A stretch of 48,132 nt of DNA, from NCBI GenBank assembly GCA_028281985.1, contig JANQIU010000150.1, forward strand, positions 1-48,132, written 5' to 3'. The position numbers and the translations under genes are program-made. The DNA is from Alphaproteobacteria bacterium. GTDB taxonomy: Bacteria > Pseudomonadota > Alphaproteobacteria > DSM-16000 > Inquilinaceae. Shown in pieces: positions 16,413 through 25,801 of this stretch (the stretch's first letter is position 1; every line of letters starts with the position of its first letter). Under the pieces are notes generated by a model. The model ran no database searches, had not been told where the DNA came from, and saw only the letters and a program-made list of their open reading frames with translations.

Positions 16413-17587
16413 GGCCGTTGCCCGGTTCCCGGTTCGACTTTGGTAAGCATGGCGATCGCGAAAGCTACCGTGGCGATCAGGCCGCCCAGATAGCCGAGCG
16501 AATGGAAGCCTTGGCCCCCGATGACCACACCCCCCAGGGCGGCGCCGATCCCCTGGCCCGCGTAGATCACGGAGGTGTTCATCGCCAGGGTGAGGGCGCT
16601 GTGCTCGGGCGCCGCTTGCACCAGGGCCTTCTCGATGACCGGTCCCAGCGCGAACAGGACCGCCGAAGTGCAGAACAGGCTCAACGCCACCGGCAACGCC
16701 AACCAGGCCGTGCCCATCTGCGGCAGCAGAAACCACGCCGAATAGGTCGCCTGGACGACCACAAGGGTTCCGAAAAGCTGTCGCGTGTTTCGGGTGAAGG
16801 CGCCGTGGTCGGCCATCCGGCCGCCAAGGACGATGCCGGCAATCGATCCGAACCCGGCCAGGAACTGGACGAAGCCGATCCCGGACCCGCTGATCCCCGC
16901 CGCGGTTTCGACCAGCGGGCCGACGAAGGCAAAGACCGGGTAGGCGGCCACGAACGAAACCGCGCTCAACACCAAGCCGACATAGACGACCGGCGATGCC
17001 AGCACCTTGAAGTTGGACAGGGATGGCCCCTGGCCCCCGCGCGATGACGGAACGAACCGGGCCACAGCCGGGATCGCCAGGAGCGAGACAACGCCGGCAA
17101 AGACAAACGTGGATCGCCAGCCGAACGTGCCACCGATCACCGATCCCATGGGAACGCCGAAAATCAGGGACAGCGTCAAGCCTGAGAGGATGATCCCCAA
17201 TGCCCGACCTTGCCTCTGGGGCTCGACCATCGATGCCGCAATGGCCCCTGCCATCGGGATGATCAGCGATGAACACGCCGCAAGCAGGATCCGCGCGGCG
17301 ATGAGCGCGTCGAACGTCGACAACATCGCCATGCCGAGGTTGATCGAGCCGATGCAGAGAAGGGCGATGATCAGAACCCGCCGCCGTTCACGGCCCGCCA
17401 CGAGGTTGACGGCAAAGGGTGCGGTGACTGCGCTCGTGATGGCAAATGCGGTGGAAAGCTGTCCCGCGACGACCACCGGGACACCGAGATCCGCCGACAT
17501 GTCGGAGAGCAGGCCGACGAAGACGTAAGTCTGCGTTCCCACGGCAAACGTCGCCGACGCCAGAATGTAGATCGCCAGGGGCATCAC
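16409..17587 (-). CDS. Major facilitator superfamily transporter (DHA1-like)
   Basis: A 392-residue protein with about 12 hydrophobic spans and the MFS layout of two six-span halves. It starts MMPLAIYILASATFAVGTQ, with NLVAGRERRRVLII after span 2, a family loop motif, and ARILLAACSSLIIPM in span 4. Basic loops such as RFVPSSRGG separate the halves. It resembles sugar-efflux or drug/H+ antiporters of the AraJ/YdhP type. The DUF924 gene follows with a 4-nt overlap. Substrate unknown. Confidence 0.88.
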   Translation of the reverse strand: MMPLAIYILASATFAVGTQTYVFVGLLSDMSADLGVPVVVAGQLSTAFAITSAVTAPFAVNLVAGRERRRVLIIALLCIGSINLGMAMLSTFDALIAARILLAACSSLIIPMAGAIAASMVEPQRQGRALGIILSGLTLSLIFGVPMGSVIGGTFGWRSTFVFAGVVSLLAIPAVARFVPSSRGGQGPSLSNFKVLASPVVYVGLVLSAVSFVAAYPVFAFVGPLVETAAGISGSGIGFVQFLAGFGSIAGIVLGGRMADHGAFTRNTRQLFGTLVVVQATYSAWFLLPQMGTAWLALPVALSLFCTSAVLFALGPVIEKALVQAAPEHSALTLAMNTSVIYAGQGIGAALGGVVIGGQGFHSLGYLGGLIATVAFAIAMLTKVEPGTGQRP

Positions 17588-17680
17588 GGATCCTGCCCAG
17601 ACGCCCGGTCGGGCCGTGGAGAACGCCTGTGCCGTTCGGTGGGGGAGACGATGCGGGGGACACGGCCCCGATGTCGGGTG

Positions 17681-18586
17681 CTAGCCGCCGGTGGCCGGTT
17701 CGCCCCAGCCGGCAGCCCGCAGGAAGGCCTCAAATGTGAGCGCTTCAGGGTGCCAGCGCCTGAGGTATTCGGGCGTGCCGTCCATCCCGAAGTCGTCGAA
17801 GTACCTGTACATCAGCATCAGGTCCTCACCCTGCGCCGCGAGGCAGGCATCCCAGGACATCTGCTGATATCGGATCTCACGCCCCATCACGCGGGAAAAC
17901 GCCCCGGCGATCTCGGGCGGCGTGGCGACGTCGCCGGCGAGCGGTGCGATCTGGCCCGCCCAGACATCGGGACGTTCCAGAGCGGTCACCGCCATCGCCG
18001 CGATGTCGGTGACCGCAACCTGGCGATAGGGTGTGTCGGGCCGGAGCGGAAGGGTGATTTCGCCGTCGCGCTCGATCGACTGGCGATCCCACGCCCAGTT
18101 GTCCATGAAGGCGGCCGGCCGAAACACGGTCCATGGGATCTCCAGCGCACGAACGCGTTGTTCGATCTGCCATTTGCTGTCGAGATGCGGCGCGCCGGTG
18201 TTCCGATCCATCGTCGACGCCCCGCTGTAGACGATGTGCCCGACACCGGCGGCCCCGACCGCATCGGTGAGGGTGAACCCCATCTGCCGTTCCGCCTCGA
18301 CGCCGGCTTCCAGAAAATCCTGCACCGAGAAAACGGCCCCAGCACCCTTCAGCGCCGCATCGAGCGATGCGCGGTCGGAGAGATCGGCTTCGGCCACCTC
18401 CGCCCCGGCCGCTTCCAGCGTCTTGGCGGCAGGTTTGCTCGGGTCACGGGTCAAGGCGCGCACCGCATGTCCGCGCGCGAGCAAACGCCGGGCAACCGCG
18501 CCGCCTTGTTGTCCGGTGGCGCCGGCGACAACCACAGGCCGATCGTGGATTTTGATCGATTTATTCTGGTCGGACATGGGACGCAT
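17681..18586 (-). CDS. NmrA/SDR-type NAD(P)-binding protein
   Basis: A 301-residue atypical short-chain dehydrogenase. The Rossmann glycine motif VVVAGATGQQGGAVARRLLA (about 15-35) is followed by ALTRDPSKPAA, which suggests NADP preference through the arginine. Later ones are HIVYSGASTMDRN and FRPAAFMDNW. It lacks the classic YxxxK pair, as NmrA-type redox sensors or quinone reductases do. It is divergent from a LysR regulator across a 102-nt gap that holds a GATC-rich dyad. An alternative start three codons later (MSDQNKS) is possible. Confidence 0.88.
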   Translation of the reverse strand: MRPMSDQNKSIKIHDRPVVVAGATGQQGGAVARRLLARGHAVRALTRDPSKPAAKTLEAAGAEVAEADLSDRASLDAALKGAGAVFSVQDFLEAGVEAERQMGFTLTDAVGAAGVGHIVYSGASTMDRNTGAPHLDSKWQIEQRVRALEIPWTVFRPAAFMDNWAWDRQSIERDGEITLPLRPDTPYRQVAVTDIAAMAVTALERPDVWAGQIAPLAGDVATPPEIAGAFSRVMGREIRYQQMSWDACLAAQGEDLMLMYRYFDDFGMDGTPEYLRRWHPEALTFEAFLRAAGWGEPATGG

Positions 18587-18669
18587 CCATCATCAATGTT
18601 GGGAAAAACTGGCTTCCCCGTACTTAGGATGCAGAACGCCGGTCCGGGATTGCCGAAATCCTGATCAAT

Positions 18670-18690
18670 ATGATCTACTCGATCGATCAT
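18670..18690. promoter_or_regulatory. Dyad in the NmrA/LysR divergent promoter
   Basis: ATGATC and GATCAT are separated by 9 nt, with GATC repeated at 9-bp steps from 18663. The right arm overlaps the LysR start codon at 18689. A LysR-type T-N11-A site controlling both genes is plausible from position and symmetry only. Confidence 0.35.
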
Positions 18691-19636
18691 GTTGGATGGC
18701 GTTACCCTTGACCAGCTTCGCGTGCTTGTCGTGATCGCCGATGCGGGCAGCTTTCGCGCGGCGGGCGCCCGTCTGCAACGGGCCCAATCCGCGATCAGTC
18801 ACGCGGTAGCGTCCCTTGAGGCGCAACTGGACCTGCGGCTGTTCGATCGTCAGGGCTACCGCCCGGTTCTGACGCCGGCGGGGCGCAGGCTGCTCGACGA
18901 TGCGCGCCGCGTCCTGGCGCAAGCCGAGGGTCTGAAGGCGCGTGCCCGCAGCTTCAAAACCGGGGTCGAACCGACAATCGATATCGCGGTCGACCCGTTC
19001 ATCGGCGTGGAGACGCTCGCCGAAGCGCTGAAGGCGGTCCACCGGTCGTATCCGGAAGTGGGCGCGCGCATCCGCACGGCGCCGCTTGGCGGGCCGCTCG
19101 TGGCCGTCCGCGACCGCGGCAGCGTCTTCGGTCTTTCCGTTTCCGACGAGATTCGGGATGACGCCATTACGATGGAGGCTGTCGGGCAGATCATGCTTGT
19201 CGCGGTCGCCGCACCGGAGCATCCGCTGGCGAACCGACCGACGCCGGTCGATGTCGGCGATCAGCTCAACATCGTGATTGCGGATCCGACGGACGTGACG
19301 TCGGGCGTAGACTATGGCGTTGGTGGGCCGAAGTCCTGGCGGGTGGACGATCTGGAGACCAAGCGCGCGCTGCTGATTGCCGGCCTTGGCTGGGGAAACA
19401 TGCCGGCGCATCTGGTGGCGGCGGACATCGCCGACGGCCGGCTGGTTCGGCTGTCCCCCCAGGGGATCGGACGGGGTGGCGAAACCTCGATGCCGGTTTA
19501 CCTCATGCGTCGGCGCGGATCGGTCCCGGGGCCGGCGGCCGATTGCTTTCGTACGGCGTTTCTCGAAGCGGCCAACCACCTGATGGGCGGCCGCAACGAC
19601 CGCCGCGCCGCATGCCAGAGCCACCGCGGAGAGTGA
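18689..19636 (+). CDS. LysR family transcriptional regulator
   Basis: A 315-residue LysR regulator. The N-terminal winged helix is canonical: MLDGVTLDQLRVLVVIADAG, then SFRAAGARLQRAQSAISHAV and LEAQLDLRLFDRQG (residues 1-60). The effector domain follows from about residue 90 (PTIDIAVDPFIGVETLAEAL), with AAPEHPLANR and the LIAGLGWGNMPAHLV hinge. It is divergent from the NmrA-type gene, its likely target. Length is normal for the family. Confidence 0.93.
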   Translation: MLDGVTLDQLRVLVVIADAGSFRAAGARLQRAQSAISHAVASLEAQLDLRLFDRQGYRPVLTPAGRRLLDDARRVLAQAEGLKARARSFKTGVEPTIDIAVDPFIGVETLAEALKAVHRSYPEVGARIRTAPLGGPLVAVRDRGSVFGLSVSDEIRDDAITMEAVGQIMLVAVAAPEHPLANRPTPVDVGDQLNIVIADPTDVTSGVDYGVGGPKSWRVDDLETKRALLIAGLGWGNMPAHLVAADIADGRLVRLSPQGIGRGGETSMPVYLMRRRGSVPGPAADCFRTAFLEAANHLMGGRNDRRAACQSHRGE

Positions 19637-19709
19637 ACCGCCGCCCCGCCATTCGATGACGTTTGAGCGGATAGGCGATCCTACGAGCTTCTGGAAATCG
19701 TTGGGAACG

Positions 19710-20738
19710 TCACGAACGCGGAGACAGCTTTCGCCCGGCGCTTCCCGGTTTCGGCACGGGCCATGCACGAGCGGTCGGCCCCGCCATGCCGGGTGACGTG
19801 GCCATCAGCGGTCGGATCTGCGCGTCCAGCCAGGCCATCGAGCGTCGCAGCGCCCAGCGCTCCAGTTCGACGACCCGCTCCGGATCGGTCGCCCGCAGCC
19901 CTGCGATGTCAATCATCTCGCCTGGCCCCACCAGCGGGCGGTCGACAAATCGCCCCTCCCTTCCCCCGCTCGCCGGCCCCGGTTGGGTGTGACGAAGGGG
20001 CGCCGCGTAGGACCAGGTGTTCTCGAAGCAGATGCGGCCGACGCCCAGCGCCACCAGCCGACTGGTCAGGTCAAGGACTGGCGCCGTCCCGTCGCCGATG
20101 GGAACGCCCAGCAGCCGGGCCGGCAAAGCCGCCTCCGGTTCGGCCGGCAACAGCACGCAGTCCTTCAGATGTGCCGACCGGATCCACGGGGCCAGGGCAT
20201 CCAGCGCCGTTCCGGGATCCTCGCCGAACAAAAGGGAGTTCACGTAGTCGAAAAGCGCACCAACCCAGGGGCTGTCGACGGCCGCAAGGATCGAGGCGAC
20301 GTCGACGCCGCAGAGATCCTCATGGTTCTCCAGCAGGATGGGAATGCCGACTTCCTCGGCAAGCGCCGCGGCGGATCTCAGCTCGCCGATCGCTTTATCG
20401 ACACGCGCCGCACCGGCTTCCGGACCGGTGGTGTAAGTGCGCAGATAGCGGGCCCCCACGGTGCCGGCGATCCGCAGGACGCCGGCGAGGTGCGCCGGGG
20501 CGGTGCCGGACGTCTCGAGATCGATGCCGATCCCGCGTCGTTCGACGTGGTCGCGCACCCGTTGCAGATGGTCGCCGTCGCGACCGCCGATCTCCACGTA
20601 CTCGGGCGGAAAGAACGACACGTTCACCCCGTCGAACCCCAGATCGGCGGCAAGGTCAATCAGCGAAAACACATCGAAGCCCGGCCGGTGCCGATAGTGA
20701 TACCGCAGGCCGTAGCTGTGCAGGAAAAGCTCGGGAAT
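19710..20738 (-). CDS. Sugar phosphate isomerase/epimerase-type TIM-barrel protein, apparent ATT start
   Basis: A TIM-barrel AP-endonuclease-2-family protein: DLGFDGVNVSFFPPEYVEI, later ILLENHEDL, GALFDYVNSLLFGEDP and RSAHLKDCVLL carry the Glu, Asp and His metal ligands expected. The first ATG/GTG/TTG-class start (GTG 20672) would remove the first beta strand. The frame is open back to the permease stop, and the homologous-looking N-terminus PELFLHSYGLRYHYRH begins at an ATT (20738) with AAGGAG about 9 nt upstream. I therefore place the start at 20738 (342 residues). The gene lies 6 nt after a Dpp-type permease. It probably isomerises or epimerises the imported substrate. A sequencing error at the start codon is the alternative. 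Confidence 0.75.
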   Translation of the reverse strand: MPELFLHSYGLRYHYRHRPGFDVFSLIDLAADLGFDGVNVSFFPPEYVEIGGRDGDHLQRVRDHVERRGIGIDLETSGTAPAHLAGVLRIAGTVGARYLRTYTTGPEAGAARVDKAIGELRSAAALAEEVGIPILLENHEDLCGVDVASILAAVDSPWVGALFDYVNSLLFGEDPGTALDALAPWIRSAHLKDCVLLPAEPEAALPARLLGVPIGDGTAPVLDLTSRLVALGVGRICFENTWSYAAPLRHTQPGPASGGREGRFVDRPLVGPGEMIDIAGLRATDPERVVELERWALRRSMAWLDAQIRPLMATSPGMAGPTARAWPVPKPGSAGRKLSPRS

Positions 20739-20744
20739 GGGCCG

Positions 20745-21539
20745 CTACTCCTTCACGATCATCCGTGCGGTCGGCGACGAACGGCCGGCCACCGTCCAGA
20801 GCGCCAGCAGCGACGTCGCGACGATGAAGACCCCGGGCAACAGCGGCGCCGGTGATCCCAGCAGGAGGCCTGCGGCATTCAGCTTGATCAGCGTTCCCCA
20901 GTCGCTGGCGGGCGGCTGTACGCCGATGCCGAGCATGCTCAAGGCGCTGAGAAACAGCAGGCTGGAGATGAACCGGTAGACCAGTTCGACAACCGCATAG
21001 GGCCGGATGTTCAGCCACACGTCCCGGCCGACGATGTAGATCAGTCCTTCGCCGCGGATGCGCGACATCGCCACGAAGGGCTGTGCCATCACCTGGGCCG
21101 TGGGTCCCCGCAGCGTGCGGAAGATGACGCAGAACTCCACAAGCGTGATCACCAGGATCAGCACGGGAAGGCTCGACCCCAGGGCCGCCACCAGGACGAA
21201 TGCGATGATCAGGCCAGGGATCGCGATCAGCGCATCCATCGACCGCGTCAGCAGCGCGCCGCCGATCCCGGTTACCAGGACCGACAGCACGGTGATCCCC
21301 AGGCCCAGCGCGAAGGCGAGCGCCGTCGCCACGATGCAGATGACGAGCGTCGTCCGCCCGGCATTGAGGATCTGCCGGCCCAGATCGCGCCCAAGGTAGT
21401 CCGTGCCCAGAAGATGGGTCGCGGAGGGCGGGTCGAACGGCAGGCCGTCGTAGCGGTCCGGCGCACCCGTTCCGAACACGCTGGGGGCGACTAGAAAGAA
21501 CAGGACGAAGAGGCAGAAGACGATCATGCGGCGGGTCAT
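20745..21539 (-). CDS. ABC transporter permease, DppC-like
   Basis: A 264-residue DppC-type permease: first span MIVFCLFVLFFLVAPSVFG, then the family motif HLLGTDYLGRDLGRQIL and five more spans including LITLVEFCVIF-like segments. The C-terminus ends TARMIVKE. The open frame extends upstream as an artefact, but the ATG at 21539 overlaps the ATPase stop by 4 nt and begins the conserved N-terminus. It is shorter than the DppC-like protein at 2076-3020 but spans look complete. Confidence 0.92.
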   Translation of the reverse strand: MTRRMIVFCLFVLFFLVAPSVFGTGAPDRYDGLPFDPPSATHLLGTDYLGRDLGRQILNAGRTTLVICIVATALAFALGLGITVLSVLVTGIGGALLTRSMDALIAIPGLIIAFVLVAALGSSLPVLILVITLVEFCVIFRTLRGPTAQVMAQPFVAMSRIRGEGLIYIVGRDVWLNIRPYAVVELVYRFISSLLFLSALSMLGIGVQPPASDWGTLIKLNAAGLLLGSPAPLLPGVFIVATSLLALWTVAGRSSPTARMIVKE

Positions 21540-23179
21540 GGATACGCCCTCGCCTCTTCCGTTCGGTCGGGCGGCGATGGTCCGCCGGCGCCCCCCGCGC
21601 CCGATCGGTAGGGGTCGGCGCCGCCGACCACGACGCCGTCGCGCAACTCCACCGTTGCTTCGGCCAGACGCTGCACCAGAGCCGGTTGGTGGGAGACGAG
21701 CAGGATGGTCGACCGCCGATCGTTCCGGATCGCCTCCAGCGCCTCCGAAACCACCATCGCCGTCGCGACGTCCAGCGACGCCGTCACCTCGTCCAGCAGC
21801 AGAATGCGGGGCGCCGATGCCAGCGCCAGGGCGATGCCCAGACGTTGGCATTCGCCGCCGGACAGGGCGTCGACCGGCTTGTCCAGGTAGTGCGTCGGCA
21901 GGCGCAGGGCGGCCAGGACCTCGGCAGGCTGATCCCCCGTATGGGGGCGCCCCGCCTGGCGCAGCCGTCGGCGGACGAGGTACCCGACGGTCAGGGCGGG
22001 GTTCAGATGCGGGCGCACCGACTGGGGGACATATTCGATCCACCGCTTCTGCTGCCGCCGGCGATGCCGGATCTGCAGCGGCAGGTCGCGGCCATCGACG
22101 GCGATCCGGCCGGACGCCGTGCCGTGCTGGCCCAGGATCGTGCGCAGGACCGTCGTCTTTCCGGCTCCCGACGGTCCCAGAAGGGCGACGCAGGTGCCGG
22201 GGCGAACCTCGAAGCTGACATCCCGTATGATCGGGTGACCGTCCTGTGCCGTGACCGTAAGGCCGTCGGCGGCGACCGATGCGCCGCGGGCGTGATCTGC
22301 CGTCGTGCGCTCGGCCGGCCCGTTGTGGCGGCGCACGGCAGTCGGAGCGGGGACCGACTTCCCTGTCTGTCCGACTGCGGCTGGACCGGCCGGCCGGTCG
22401 GGCTGCGACACGATATGGGTGGTCAGGTCCACGACACCGTCGACCTGGTCGCGAAAGAAGTCGAGTTCGTGCGTGACCACCAGTGCGGCGGCGCCGATCT
22501 CCGACAGGCGGGCCTTCACCAGCGCCATGACCTGGGTCTTGAGGGATGGCTGAAGCGCGGTGGTCGGTTCGTCGATCACCAGCAGGCGCGGACGGGTCGC
22601 GAACACCGTCGCCAGCAGGCTGCGCTGCAACTGCCCGCCGCTGAAATGGTGGGCAAGGCGGCTCTCGCCGAAGCCGGGCACGCCCAGCGCCTGGAAGGCG
22701 TCGCCAAGGCGCCGGCGGCGCGCCTGGCGGGCCGCCCGATCGTCGCCGGGAAAGGCCGTCAGTTGATCGACCACGCGCCGCGAGGGAACCAGTGCCGTCG
22801 CTGAGGACTGGGGCACATACAGAATATCGCGCCCCCACAGCCGCTTCAGACGATCGGGCGGGGTCCCGAGAAGGGCGTTGCCGAGCAGGCGAACGTCACC
22901 GCCCAACACCTGGACATTGGGCCGGTTCCATCCGATGAGCGCCAGGCAGGCGCTGGTTTTGCCACACCCTGACGGTCCGACGACGGCCTGCATCTCGCCG
23001 GGGCGGAGCGTGAGGCCGAGGTCGTCGATACGCGTGACGCGGCGCGCCGATGTGGCGATGCCCAGGGCGAGATTGCGCACCGTCAGGATGTCCGGGTCAG
23101 CCGCCTTTGGGGGATGACCCGGCTGCGCCGCCGTGGCGTCGGCCGCGCGACCGCCATCCGGCACCGGAAGGGCGCTCAC
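21536..23179 (-). CDS. Fused double ABC ATPase, Dpp/nickel-peptide type
   Basis: A 547-residue protein with two nucleotide-binding domains. Domain 1: Walker A GPSGCGKTS, signature FSGGQLQR, Walker B LLVIDEPTTAL, H-loop THELD. Domain 2: Walker A GPSGAGKTT, signature LSGGECQR, Walker B LLLDEVTASLD, H-loop SHQPA. The chosen start is a GTG at 23179 whose bases overlap the upstream permease stop (GTGA); the frame extends further but only as antisense-like sequence within that gene. The inter-domain linker (about residues 225-270) is low-complexity. It energises the second Dpp-type importer. Confidence 0.9.
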   Translation of the reverse strand: MSALPVPDGGRAADATAAQPGHPPKAADPDILTVRNLALGIATSARRVTRIDDLGLTLRPGEMQAVVGPSGCGKTSACLALIGWNRPNVQVLGGDVRLLGNALLGTPPDRLKRLWGRDILYVPQSSATALVPSRRVVDQLTAFPGDDRAARQARRRRLGDAFQALGVPGFGESRLAHHFSGGQLQRSLLATVFATRPRLLVIDEPTTALQPSLKTQVMALVKARLSEIGAAALVVTHELDFFRDQVDGVVDLTTHIVSQPDRPAGPAAVGQTGKSVPAPTAVRRHNGPAERTTADHARGASVAADGLTVTAQDGHPIIRDVSFEVRPGTCVALLGPSGAGKTTVLRTILGQHGTASGRIAVDGRDLPLQIRHRRRQQKRWIEYVPQSVRPHLNPALTVGYLVRRRLRQAGRPHTGDQPAEVLAALRLPTHYLDKPVDALSGGECQRLGIALALASAPRILLLDEVTASLDVATAMVVSEALEAIRNDRRSTILLVSHQPALVQRLAEATVELRDGVVVGGADPYRSGAGGAGGPSPPDRTEEARAYP

Positions 23180-24213
23180 AACGACAGCCTGTCCGCATGC
23201 CGCGCCGAAACCAGGTCGGCCAGCGAGTACAGGAGCACGTAGGTCGTGGTGATCAGGACGGCACAGAACTGGACGACCGGCATATCGCGCCAGACGACCG
23301 AGGAGATCGTAAGGTCGCCCAAGCCCGGAAACCCGAAGACGGCTTCGATCACGAAGACGCCGGTGAGCAGCGAGGCGCAGTAGATCAGGAACAGATTGAG
23401 GACCGACGGGCCGATCGCCGGCAGGGCGTAGTGCACCGCGATTGCCGACCGGCTGAACCCCTTGAGCCGCGCAAACTCGAAGTAATCCTTCCCTTCCTCG
23501 ATGGTCAGCAACGACAGGACCAGCCGGCCGGCATAGGCGATCATCGCGATGCCCAGGCACAGGCTCGGCAGGATCAGAACCTGGACCTGATCGAGCATGG
23601 ATTGCGACGGGGCGACCCGCGCCGTGACCGGAAACAGCCGCAGCTCAACGGCGAGCAGATAGATCAGGACATAGGCGATCATGAATTCCGGGGTGCACAT
23701 CACGCCCTGTGTGACCACACGGAAGGTCCGCTGGACGACCCTGCCCGCCAGGAACACGGCGATGCCGATTGCCACGGCGACGGGAAACCAGAGCAGCGTC
23801 ATACCGGCGAGCAGAAGCGTGTTGCGCAGCCTTGGGGCCACCACGTCCCAGACATCGGTCCGCGTGGTGAACGACTGTCCGAAATCGCCGGTGACGACGG
23901 AGAACAACCACACGGCGAAACGCTCCAGGACGGAGCGATCGAGCCCCAGATCCTCGCGCATCCGGCGCGCCAGATCCTCCGTGTAGTCCTGGCCCAGTGC
24001 GGCCGTCACGAAGTCACCGGGAATGACTTCGGTGCCCAGAAAGATCAGTGCCCAGGCGCCGACAAGGACGACCAGACGGGCGGCGACAGCCCGCCCCACC
24101 CCCCCGAGGGGCGGGCTTCGGCGGGACCGGGATCCCGGCTGCCGGGGCAGCCCGGGACCGTCTTCCTCCACCCCATCCGGGCGGACCCAATGCCCGGCCG
24201 GGGCATCATGCAT
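23176..24213 (-). CDS. ABC transporter permease, DppB-like
   Basis: A 345-residue DppB-type permease. The first span is LVVLVGAWALIFLGTEVIPG, and the EAA-like region reads FARLKGFSRSAIAVHYALPA. The ATG at 24213 overlaps the binding-protein stop by 8 nt. It gives a 42-residue proline- and arginine-rich N-terminal tail before the first span, longer than usual, so a downstream GTG (before GRAVAARL) is an alternative start. It is co-translated with the binding protein upstream and the ATPase downstream. Confidence 0.88.
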   Translation of the reverse strand: MHDAPAGHWVRPDGVEEDGPGLPRQPGSRSRRSPPLGGVGRAVAARLVVLVGAWALIFLGTEVIPGDFVTAALGQDYTEDLARRMREDLGLDRSVLERFAVWLFSVVTGDFGQSFTTRTDVWDVVAPRLRNTLLLAGMTLLWFPVAVAIGIAVFLAGRVVQRTFRVVTQGVMCTPEFMIAYVLIYLLAVELRLFPVTARVAPSQSMLDQVQVLILPSLCLGIAMIAYAGRLVLSLLTIEEGKDYFEFARLKGFSRSAIAVHYALPAIGPSVLNLFLIYCASLLTGVFVIEAVFGFPGLGDLTISSVVWRDMPVVQFCAVLITTTYVLLYSLADLVSARHADRLSL

Positions 24214-25759
24214 CGGCGTCGAGCCAGACGTTGTGCAGGTCCCAGCCCTTCAGCGATCCGACCGGGTTGGGGACGACGCCGTTGACGCGGTTCGACACGG
24301 CATCGAGGTGATTGAAGAACAGCGGGACCCCGGAGCCGCCATCGTGGTGGATGGCTTCCTGAATGGCCCAGTAGATCTCCCGCCGCCGGTCGAAATCGCT
24401 GGTGGCCACCGCCTCGTCCATCAGGCGGTCAATCTCCGGCGTCGCCCAGGCGGCCTCGTTCCATTGTGCGCCGGAACGATAGGCCACGCGCAACATGGCG
24501 TCCGGGGTGAAGCGGGTTCCCCAGCCGCTGATCATGAACGGCTCCTTGAGCCAGACATTGTCCCAATAGCCGGCCACGGGGTCGCGCCGCGGCTGCACCG
24601 TCATGCCGGCGGCCTGGGCCTGGTCGGCGAAGATCTGCGCGAAGTCGACCGCTATGCCGGGCGTCACCGCATCGGATGCGTGCAGGACGACCGACCCGAG
24701 ATCGATGCCGGCCCCCTGGATCAGGGATCGGGCGCGGTCGGGGTCGTAGGGCCGTACCGGCAGTTCCGTGTGGTAGAACGGGCTGAGCGGCGGGATCGGA
24801 TGATCGTTGCCGATATCGGCGAACCCTGCCGTCAGCCGCTGCCGCAGCAGGTCCCGGTCCAGCAGATGCTTCATGGCGTTGCGGACATCGGCGTTGTCGA
24901 AGGGCGGCATGGTGGTGTTCATCACCAGCGTGTTGTGCACGCCGCTCTGGGCCGCGATCACGTCGAACCCGCCGGTCGAGCGCACCCGGTCGGCAAGCGA
25001 GAAGTCGATGGTCTGGATGGCGTCGACATCCCCGGCCAGCAGGGCCGAGACCCGCGCGATGGCGTCCGGGTTGCCCTGGAACGCGACCTCGTCGAGGTAG
25101 GGTTTGCCCGACTGCCAGTAGTCCGGGTTGCGGCGGTAGACATTGACGCTGGACGGATCGAGACCGTCGGCCACGAACGCGCCGGTCCCGACCGGCTGGG
25201 CGAAGTCGTCAAAGCCATCGGGGAAGATGAAGAAGCGGCTCTGCGCCAGGATGAGCGGGAAATCGGCGTCCGGGCGCGACAGCGCGAACCGGACGGTCAG
25301 GGGGTCCTCTTCCACCAGCTCGGTGACGTGCTCGACCAGAACCCGCAGCGGCGACTGGTTGTCCGGATCGCGCAGCCGGTTGATGGAGTAAAGGACGTCC
25401 GCCGCCACCAGATCCTTGCCGTTGTGGAACGTGACCCCCGGGCGCAGCCGGAAGATCCATTCGTCGACGCGTCCGTTCATCGGCTCCCAGCTTTCCGCCA
25501 GCCGCGGCAACGGCTGGAGGTTGGGATCGATCCCGACCAGGGTTTCGCCGACCAGTTCGTAGGCGAAGTAGACGGTCCAGGAGGCAACGCGCGTCGGATC
25601 CATGAGCGAAGACGACGCCGTTTCCTGAATGGCTATACGCAGCCGGCCCCCGGTCCGCGGCGAGCTGCTGGCCAGGGCCGGTCGCGCGGCAGTCGACAGT
25701 GCGACGGTGCCGGCAAGGCCGCGGTTGAAGGCCCGGCGGCTAAGGGAAGTCCATGCCAT
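24206..25759 (-). CDS. ABC transporter substrate-binding protein, family 5, Tat-type signal
   Basis: A 517-residue periplasmic binding protein. The N-terminus MAWTSLSRRAFNRGLAG has a twin-arginine motif (SRRAF) followed by a short hydrophobic run and an ALA cleavage site, so Tat export of a folded protein is predicted. Family-5 features include DEWIFRLRPGVTFHNGKDL and ADVLYSINRLRD. The frame is open 53 codons upstream, but those codons are the translated tandem repeats at 25802-25846. The ATG at 25759 has AGAGG upstream. It starts a tightly overlapping operon and differs from the other three binding proteins here in having no hairpin after it. Confidence 0.9.
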   Translation of the reverse strand: MAWTSLSRRAFNRGLAGTVALSTAARPALASSSPRTGGRLRIAIQETASSSLMDPTRVASWTVYFAYELVGETLVGIDPNLQPLPRLAESWEPMNGRVDEWIFRLRPGVTFHNGKDLVAADVLYSINRLRDPDNQSPLRVLVEHVTELVEEDPLTVRFALSRPDADFPLILAQSRFFIFPDGFDDFAQPVGTGAFVADGLDPSSVNVYRRNPDYWQSGKPYLDEVAFQGNPDAIARVSALLAGDVDAIQTIDFSLADRVRSTGGFDVIAAQSGVHNTLVMNTTMPPFDNADVRNAMKHLLDRDLLRQRLTAGFADIGNDHPIPPLSPFYHTELPVRPYDPDRARSLIQGAGIDLGSVVLHASDAVTPGIAVDFAQIFADQAQAAGMTVQPRRDPVAGYWDNVWLKEPFMISGWGTRFTPDAMLRVAYRSGAQWNEAAWATPEIDRLMDEAVATSDFDRRREIYWAIQEAIHHDGGSGVPLFFNHLDAVSNRVNGVVPNPVGSLKGWDLHNVWLDADA

Positions 25760-25801
25760 GGTTCTTGCCTCTTCGTCTTGGGGGGCACCCGGTCGGGTAA
25801 A

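Noticed and set aside
15627-16493. Plus-strand open frame of 288 codons starting in the AraC relic
   Set aside because: It reads the relic in the wrong frame and then runs antisense through the DUF924 gene.
16413-17276. N-terminal extension of the DUF924 frame
   Set aside because: The extra residues are a shadow of the MFS gene; homology starts at the ATG at 16412 that overlaps the MFS stop.
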